Positions 60,727-64,000 of a DNA stretch of 64,000 nt are shown one piece after another; the stretch's first letter is position 1, and the number at the start of each line of letters is the position of its first letter. A model generated the notes under the pieces. The model did no database searches and was not told the DNA's origin. It worked only from the letters and a program-made list of their open reading frames with translations. The stretch covers positions 186,001 through 250,000 of the forward strand of contig NZ_VTSR01000008.1 of assembly GCF_008329715.1 (NCBI RefSeq), read 5' to 3'. Source of the DNA: Gimesia chilikensis (GTDB taxonomy: Bacteria > Planctomycetota > Planctomycetia > Planctomycetales > Planctomycetaceae). The position numbers and the translations under genes are program-made.

Positions 60727-61626
60727 TCACTCGGCTGCATCCAGTGCCCGCCGCAGATGGCCGCCCGCCTGCTTGAGCAGTTCTTCTGCACGTTCGGGAG
60801 ACACATTCCGTTTCACGCTCACGATCGCCGTTTTCAATTCGCCATGACAGGCTTCCAGTACCGTCTCGGCTTCGTCACGCGGAAGATCGGTAAACGCGAT
60901 CAATATTCGAATGGAGCGGTCAATCAGTTTCTTGTTCGTGGCCCGCAGATCGACCATCAGGTTGCCATACGTTTTACCAATCCGCACCATGGCCCCGGTC
61001 GTCAACATGTTCAACACCATTTTGGTTGCCGTCCCCGCCTTGAGACGCGTGGAACCGGTAATGACTTCCGGACCGACCACCGGACAGATAGTGAGATCGG
61101 CCACATCCGCCAGCTGATTCTCCTGATTGCAGGTAAACGCGATGGCAGCGGCCCCCTGCTCTCGCGCGTATTGCAGAGCGGCAATCACATACGGCGTGCG
61201 TCCACTGGTGGCGATTCCAACCAGGACATCATCCTGACTGAGCCCCAGTTCCTGCAGATCGGCGATGGCGAACTCGGGATGATCTTCGGCCCCTTCGACG
61301 GCATTCGTCAGGGCAGTTCGTCCCCCCGCAATTAACCCGACCACCTGTTCGGGTGGACTGTTAAATGTGGGTGGACACTCACTGGCATCCAGCACTCCCA
61401 GTCGCCCCGACGTCCCTGCGCCGATGTAAACCAGTCGACCACCGCGTCGAAACGCTTCGGCAATCAGATCGACGGCAGCAGCAATCGTTTCCGATTCTTT
61501 CGCGACGGCTGCAGCCACGCCGGCATCTTCAGCATTCATCAGCTGCACGATTTCCAGACTGCTCATGGCATCAATCCTGTCGGATGCCGGGTTGCGTTGT
61601 TCGGTCGTTAAATGCTCTAACATCAT
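60727..61626 (-). CDS. murQ: N-acetylmuramic acid 6-phosphate etherase
   Basis: MurQ removes the lactyl ether of MurNAc 6-phosphate to give GlcNAc 6-phosphate and D-lactate. The 299-residue protein shows the SIS fold, with YIGAGTSGRLGVLDASECPP (~residues 67-86, containing the catalytic Glu) and a second conserved stretch around NAVEGAEDHPE. ITGSTRLKAGTATKMVLN is the next signature. Two ATGs are in tandem (61626, 61623). It heads an apparent two-gene operon with the BadF kinase and diverges from the SSS symporter. Confidence 0.95.
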   Translation of the reverse strand: MMLEHLTTEQRNPASDRIDAMSSLEIVQLMNAEDAGVAAAVAKESETIAAAVDLIAEAFRRGGRLVYIGAGTSGRLGVLDASECPPTFNSPPEQVVGLIAGGRTALTNAVEGAEDHPEFAIADLQELGLSQDDVLVGIATSGRTPYVIAALQYAREQGAAAIAFTCNQENQLADVADLTICPVVGPEVITGSTRLKAGTATKMVLNMLTTGAMVRIGKTYGNLMVDLRATNKKLIDRSIRILIAFTDLPRDEAETVLEACHGELKTAIVSVKRNVSPERAEELLKQAGGHLRRALDAAE

Positions 61627-61793
61627 CTTTTGCCTGTTCGAATTGGAAGCGGACAGCTACTATGATAACCGGGAATCTGAATCCCGAAAGGATGCACTTC
61701 GCCAAACTCCACTGGAATTGGAAATTGTGCCCCCTGAAGCTCCTGTCACGCGTTCTGCCAATCATCACACGTTCCAAAATAACGGGTTGCACT

Positions 61794-63275
61794 GTGAACA
61801 TCGCCATCGGAAATATCGATCTGATCATCCTGGGACTCTACCTGGCAGGCGTTGTCTGGTTCGGATCCTGGGTGGGCGGCAAGCAGAAAGATCTGTCCGA
61901 TTATCTGCTCGGTGGAAAAACGCTCCCGTGGTGGGCCATCCTCGGCTCCATCGTGGCCACAGAGACCAGCACCGTCACCTTCCTGAGTGTGCCCGGCATC
62001 GCGTATCAGCCGGACGGTAACCTCCAGTTTCTGCAGCTTCCCCTGGGCTATATTGTGGGACGCTTCCTGGTGATCCTGTTTCTGCTTCCCCTCTATTTCC
62101 GGGGTGAAATCTATTCCGCTTACGAAGTCTTCAAAAAACGGTTCGGCGGTAAAACCGAACGCCTGGCATCGCTGACCTTTATCGTGATGCGCACCCTCGC
62201 GGATGGACTCCGCCTGTACCTGACTGCACTCGTGCTGGAGAAAGTGGTCGGAATTCCCATCTCTGCCTGCGTGGTTGTCATCGGCATCGGCACGATCATT
62301 TATACCTGTCTGGGGGGGATGAAATCGGTCGTCTGGAATGACTGCCTGCAATTCGTAATCTATATCGCCGGCGCCCTGTTCGCGTTCTATGTCATCCTCG
62401 AAGCACTCCCCGGTGGATGGACCGACTATCAGCAGTTTGCCGTGGCGAATCACAAATGGACCATGTTCGATTTCCAATGGGATCTCTCTCAGACTTACAC
62501 GTTCTGGGCCGGTCTGGTCGGCGGCATGTTCCTCTCGATGGCCACCCATGGTGCCGACCAGTTGATGATCCAGCGGTACCTCGGTGCCCGCAATCAGCGC
62601 GACGCGGCCCGGGCGCTCGGCTTCAGTGGCTTCGTAGTCTTCTTGCAGTTCGCCCTGTTCCTGCTCCTCGGCATTGGTCTGGCGGCCTTCTATCAGAGTT
62701 TCCCGCCAGCCACGCCGTTCGAAAAGCCAGATGAAGTGTTCGCCACCTTCATCATCGACAACCTGCCCAAGGGGATTAAAGGGCTCACGCTGGCCGCCGT
62801 CTTCGCAGCCGCGATGTCGACCCTCTCCAGTTCCCTCAGTTCGACCACCAGTGCCCTGGTCAACGACTTCTACTTACCGCTGACCTCGAAGAAAAAACAG
62901 CAGTCCGAGCTGGTCGCACTCAGTCGCGTATTTACGGTTCTCTTCGGTCTTGCGCAGATCTTCGTGGGGATTGCCAGCCAGTCGATCGAAAGCAGCGTCG
63001 TCGGAAACGTGCTGGCCATCGCCGGCATCTCTACGGGCCTGATCCTCGGGATCTTTTTCCTGGCCACGTTCAGTCAGCGGGCCTCGCAGGCTTCTGCCCT
63101 GCTCGGCTTCCTCGTCGGCCTGGCCACCGTGCTCTATGTCGGCTTCATCATCAAGGGCACCGTCGCCTGGCCCTGGTACACGCTCATCGGTGCCACGACC
63201 GTCTTTGTAGTGGGAATTGCCACCAGTCGCTTCTTCCCGGCAACTGAGCCTGCAGATTCAGAAACCACCGAGTAA
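61794..63275 (+). CDS. SSS-family sodium:solute symporter
   Basis: A 493-residue permease with about thirteen hydrophobic spans that couples Na+ import to a solute. Hallmarks include DLIILGLYLAGVVWFGSWVG at the start, the SSS motif in SIVATETSTVTFLSVPG, GMKSVVWNDCLQF and AAAMSTLSSSLSSTTSALVNDFY. Starting at the GTG 61794 puts the first span at the usual place; the ribosome site is weak and an ATG at 61662 would add 44 unlikely residues. It diverges from murQ with 167 bases between, so MurNAc or another amino-sugar is the likely cargo, by context only. Confidence 0.85.
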   Translation: MNIAIGNIDLIILGLYLAGVVWFGSWVGGKQKDLSDYLLGGKTLPWWAILGSIVATETSTVTFLSVPGIAYQPDGNLQFLQLPLGYIVGRFLVILFLLPLYFRGEIYSAYEVFKKRFGGKTERLASLTFIVMRTLADGLRLYLTALVLEKVVGIPISACVVVIGIGTIIYTCLGGMKSVVWNDCLQFVIYIAGALFAFYVILEALPGGWTDYQQFAVANHKWTMFDFQWDLSQTYTFWAGLVGGMFLSMATHGADQLMIQRYLGARNQRDAARALGFSGFVVFLQFALFLLLGIGLAAFYQSFPPATPFEKPDEVFATFIIDNLPKGIKGLTLAAVFAAAMSTLSSSLSSTTSALVNDFYLPLTSKKKQQSELVALSRVFTVLFGLAQIFVGIASQSIESSVVGNVLAIAGISTGLILGIFFLATFSQRASQASALLGFLVGLATVLYVGFIIKGTVAWPWYTLIGATTVFVVGIATSRFFPATEPADSETTE

Positions 63276-64000
63276 TTACTGACCGCGCCACAGAATCTGA
63301 TCGGAAATCTCCAGTTCAGCCTGGGCAGCCGCGATTTCACTTTTGAAGCGTCGTGCATCGACCGGATAGCCTTTCGTCGGCTTGATGTCCGGCACATGTT
63401 CCGACCAGAACTGGTTAAACAGTTCCATCATCACTTCGCGGGTGTATTTGCAGACCATCGAGGAAACCGCGACCGGAAAATGCGCCTCGGCTTTAGTCTG
63501 GAAGCGAATCTCGGTGGCCCCCACACGATAGATACTCCGTGCTGTCGACTCTTCCACGCGGAAGATCATTTCGCCATCCAGGATCTCATCCAGATATTCA
63601 TCGTAGCGATTCCGCCCCCCGTGCTTGTCTCCAATAATCAGCGTGGGCTCATTACTGTCCCGATCCCAGACGCGTGTCAGCAACTGCATGCACAGCCGCG
63701 TCAGCATCACCCCTTTGCTGCCATACTCTCTGCACAAGTGATTGAACCGCTCGGGCAACACAATCTCCGAGCAGAGTGCCTTAAGCTTGATTCCCGCTGC
63801 GTCCAGTGCCGTCTGCAGCTTCTGTTGTGAGTCGCGCGTCCCCTCAGTTTCGACGGTCGTAGGCAGTGCAAACCGGTCGTCCCCATTCCACGGATGCTCC
63901 TGAATCGCGTCCAGATGCGTGGGAGAAGCGATCAGCAACCGCCAGAGTTTTCCCAGCGAATCCACCTGGTCAGCATCATGGACCACCTGTAAAAAAGGAA
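63276..64000 (-). CDS. RNase HII-like protein, N-terminus beyond the window
   Basis: The frame is open to the right edge, so the N-terminus is missing; about 240 residues are visible. The C-terminal half carries a stretch GDKHGGRNRYDEYL, then HFPVAVSSMVCKYTREVMM and GYPVDARRF. These resemble the acidic and Lys-containing regions of RNase HII/HIII, with the KY(T)RE helix in particular. The match is suggestive, not decisive, and the first catalytic Asp-Glu-x-Gly motif would lie outside the window. It converges with the symporter gene, with only one base or so between stops. Confidence 0.6.
   Translation of the reverse strand, partial: PFLQVVHDADQVDSLGKLWRLLIASPTHLDAIQEHPWNGDDRFALPTTVETEGTRDSQQKLQTALDAAGIKLKALCSEIVLPERFNHLCREYGSKGVMLTRLCMQLLTRVWDRDSNEPTLIIGDKHGGRNRYDEYLDEILDGEMIFRVEESTARSIYRVGATEIRFQTKAEAHFPVAVSSMVCKYTREVMMELFNQFWSEHVPDIKPTKGYPVDARRFKSEIAAAQAELEISDQILWRGQ

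Overview
The window looks like a chromosomal segment of a planctomycete, and my best guess is a Gimesia-like organism with G+C in the low fifties. This is inferred from gene content, because no rRNA or tRNA is present. The pointers are a zinc-ribbon polytopic membrane protein, a formylglycine-type arylsulfatase, a Tat-exported sugar-isomerase-like protein, secreted SGNH and beta-lactamase/NamZ enzymes, a TAXI-type binding protein, and many small one-gene units in alternating orientation instead of long operons.

Layout. 0.4-7.5 kb: TPR protein, zinc-ribbon membrane protein, TatC with an enlarged first loop, a membrane-anchored tyrosine phosphatase, a secreted unknown and PPK2. 7.5-18.6 kb: a serine hydrolase-NamZ fusion, NAD synthetase, a TPR/HEAT lipoprotein, PncC, TrmB and a TAXI protein. 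18.9-28 kb: SerA, an HNH nuclease, homoserine dehydrogenase, a cyclophilin lipoprotein, a PfkB kinase, a thioesterase and a HerA-like ATPase. 28-34.2 kb is the accessory island. It holds a REP-associated transposase (RAYT) framed by REP palindromes, four copies of a second palindromic repeat lying between small unknown genes, an A+T-rich gene, a leuS 3'-end pseudogene and a G+C-rich sulfatase. 34.2-43.3 kb: LeuS, a Tat-exported TIM-barrel protein, DUF5658-like protein, RsmE, an ExeA-like ATPase, a HAD hydrolase, an SRAP protein and an aldo/keto reductase. 43.3-48.1 kb is a signalling block: a NarL-type regulator with a tiny H-box protein, then CheX, CheY and HDOD-GGDEF. 48.2-59.7 kb: an antiporter, an SGNH hydrolase, a polytopic membrane protein, DinB, a ROK regulator, MscS, a parvulin, an aspartoacylase-like protein and an SDR. 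59.7-63.3 kb: a likely MurNAc salvage locus (BadF-type kinase, MurQ, SSS symporter). The right edge cuts a gene with RNase HII-like features.

How the genes fit together. The secreted NamZ fusion (9.8-7.5 kb) could release MurNAc from peptidoglycan. The symporter, BadF kinase and MurQ at 59.7-63.3 kb would then import, phosphorylate and cleave it. TatC would export the twin-arginine protein at 37.6 kb. PncC and NadE both feed NAD synthesis. CheX, CheY and HDOD-GGDEF form a compact phospho-signalling module with no CheA or receptor in view. The most informative structural signals are the RAYT/REP element, the second repeat family that supplies stop codons to neighbouring genes, and the duplicated leuS tail whose C-terminal codons differ from the intact copy only at silent positions.
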